This document shows positions 63,669-64,000 of a stretch of DNA of 64,000 nucleotides, in pieces; the stretch's first letter is position 1, and every line of letters starts with the position of its first letter. The notes under the pieces are model-generated. The model was not told the origin of the DNA. It was given only the letters and a program-made list of their open reading frames with translations, and did not search any database. The stretch is from Salinibacillus xinjiangensis. Lineage in GTDB: Bacteria > Bacillota > Bacilli > Bacillales > Alkalibacillaceae. Where the stretch lies: contig NZ_WJNH01000004.1 in the NCBI RefSeq assembly GCF_009649735.1, positions 1 to 64,000 of the forward strand, written 5' to 3'. Position numbers and translations under genes: made by a program.

Positions 63669-64000
63669 TTAAGTTAACTTTAACGATGTTAAGAGATACT
63701 CAATCTGCTTATCGGTATACTCCTCAATCGTAAATTCCTTTTGCAGAATCCAACGACGAAAGCCCCACATATGTCCATGAACAAAAATATTGTTGGCAAT
63801 CAGCTTAAGCTCCTGATCCGAGATTTGATATGGCAGGCTGTTTTCAATCACAACCTCCAGCATATGAACCATATCCTTTTCCTTCTGCAAAATATATTCC
63901 CGCGCATCCTTCGACAGGGCCTTAATCTCCTGATACATAACTAGAATTTCGTCCTGGATATCATGAATGAGCTGAAAATAGGAACGGACAGCATCAACAA
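63669..64000 (-). CDS. TetR-family regulator, C-terminal part (truncated by window edge)
   Basis: The last 110 residues of a protein whose start lies beyond 64000. The all-helical sequence ([37 protein letters not shown] ... [34 protein letters not shown]) fits the ligand-binding domain of TetR regulators found next to icmF and acyl-CoA dehydrogenase genes in Bacillus. The DNA-binding domain is not in the window. It lies 35 bp from icmF and is likely in the same operon. Confidence 0.75.
   Translation of the reverse strand, partial: VDAVRSYFQLIHDIQDEILVMYQEIKALSKDAREYILQKEKDMVHMLEVVIENSLPYQISDQELKLIANNIFVHGHMWGFRRWILQKEFTIEEYTDKQIEYLLTSLKLT

Overview
The window is a chromosomal segment of an endospore-forming, flagellated, aerobic member of the Bacillaceae. 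The evidence is gene content and order. spoIIID, spoIIQ, spoIID, spoIIR and spo0F are all present, with flhO-flhP, mbl, the murA-ywmB-ywzB group, the atp operon, upp-glyA-ywlG-rpiB-ywlE-mntP-ywlC, prmC-prfA, tdk-rpmE-rho-glpX-murAB-tal-fbaA-spo0F and pyrG-rpoE in the order known from Bacillus. The species cannot be named from the sequence. Almost every gene is on the minus strand, so transcription runs from high to low coordinates.

Layout. 1-4.4 kb: end of an unknown plus-strand gene, fabZ, an EpuA-type membrane protein, the flagellar rod genes flhO/flhP and mbl. 4.7-8.1 kb: the sporulation genes spoIIID, spoIIQ and spoIID. 8.8-11.2 kb: murAA, ywmB, ywzB. 11.3-21.2 kb: an 11-gene nuo operon (A, B, C, D, H, I, J, K, L, M, N) with no NADH-input module (no E, F, G). 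21.8-29.0 kb: the F1Fo ATP synthase operon atpZ-I-B-E-F-H-A-G-D-C. 29.1-34.1 kb: a Vpr-like secreted subtilase, upp, and a two-gene module of unknown function flanked by two copies of a palindromic repeat. 34.2-44.4 kb: glyA, ywlG, rpiB, a chemoreceptor, ywlE, mntP, ywlC, a DnaA-box cluster, a small acetyltransferase-like gene, spoIIR, prmC, prfA. 44.8-48.2 kb: a very large secreted phosphodiester glycosidase/metallophosphoesterase. 48.8-57.0 kb: tdk, type-B rpmE, rho, glpX, murAB, tal, fbaA, spo0F and plus-strand ywjG. 57.6-64 kb: pyrG, rpoE, icmF and a truncated TetR-family regulator.

The main unexplained signal is intergenic. Six long gaps carry a 7-bp word repeated on a 21-bp spacing, which is two turns of B-DNA. 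Four arrays (724-1244, 8201-8706, 31410-31742, 38594-38949) use the word GCTRAAG. Read in the direction of the word, they share one higher-order unit of about 181-186 bp. The steps in that unit are 21, 20-21, 19, 21, 21, 21, 21 and then a 36-40 bp linker, which often holds an extra word. The bases between words differ from array to array, but the spacing is kept. Two more arrays (44558-44749 and 48405-48709) use a different word, GTCA, on the same 21-bp step, again with one 19-bp step. A seventh gap (5294-5494) has a 52-bp tandem repeat whose units form GTCCGTCA/TGACGGAC hairpins. All seven lie between the 3' end of one gene (a clear terminator is visible in five cases) and the next co-directional gene.

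Other points of note: a DnaA-box cluster between ywlC and the next gene, matching a position known in B. subtilis; a perfect 9-bp inverted repeat over the upp promoter; hairpins that contain the Shine-Dalgarno sequences of mntP and ywmB; sigma-F promoters for spoIIQ and spoIIR and a sigma-H promoter for spo0F; and several dispersed palindromic repeats.
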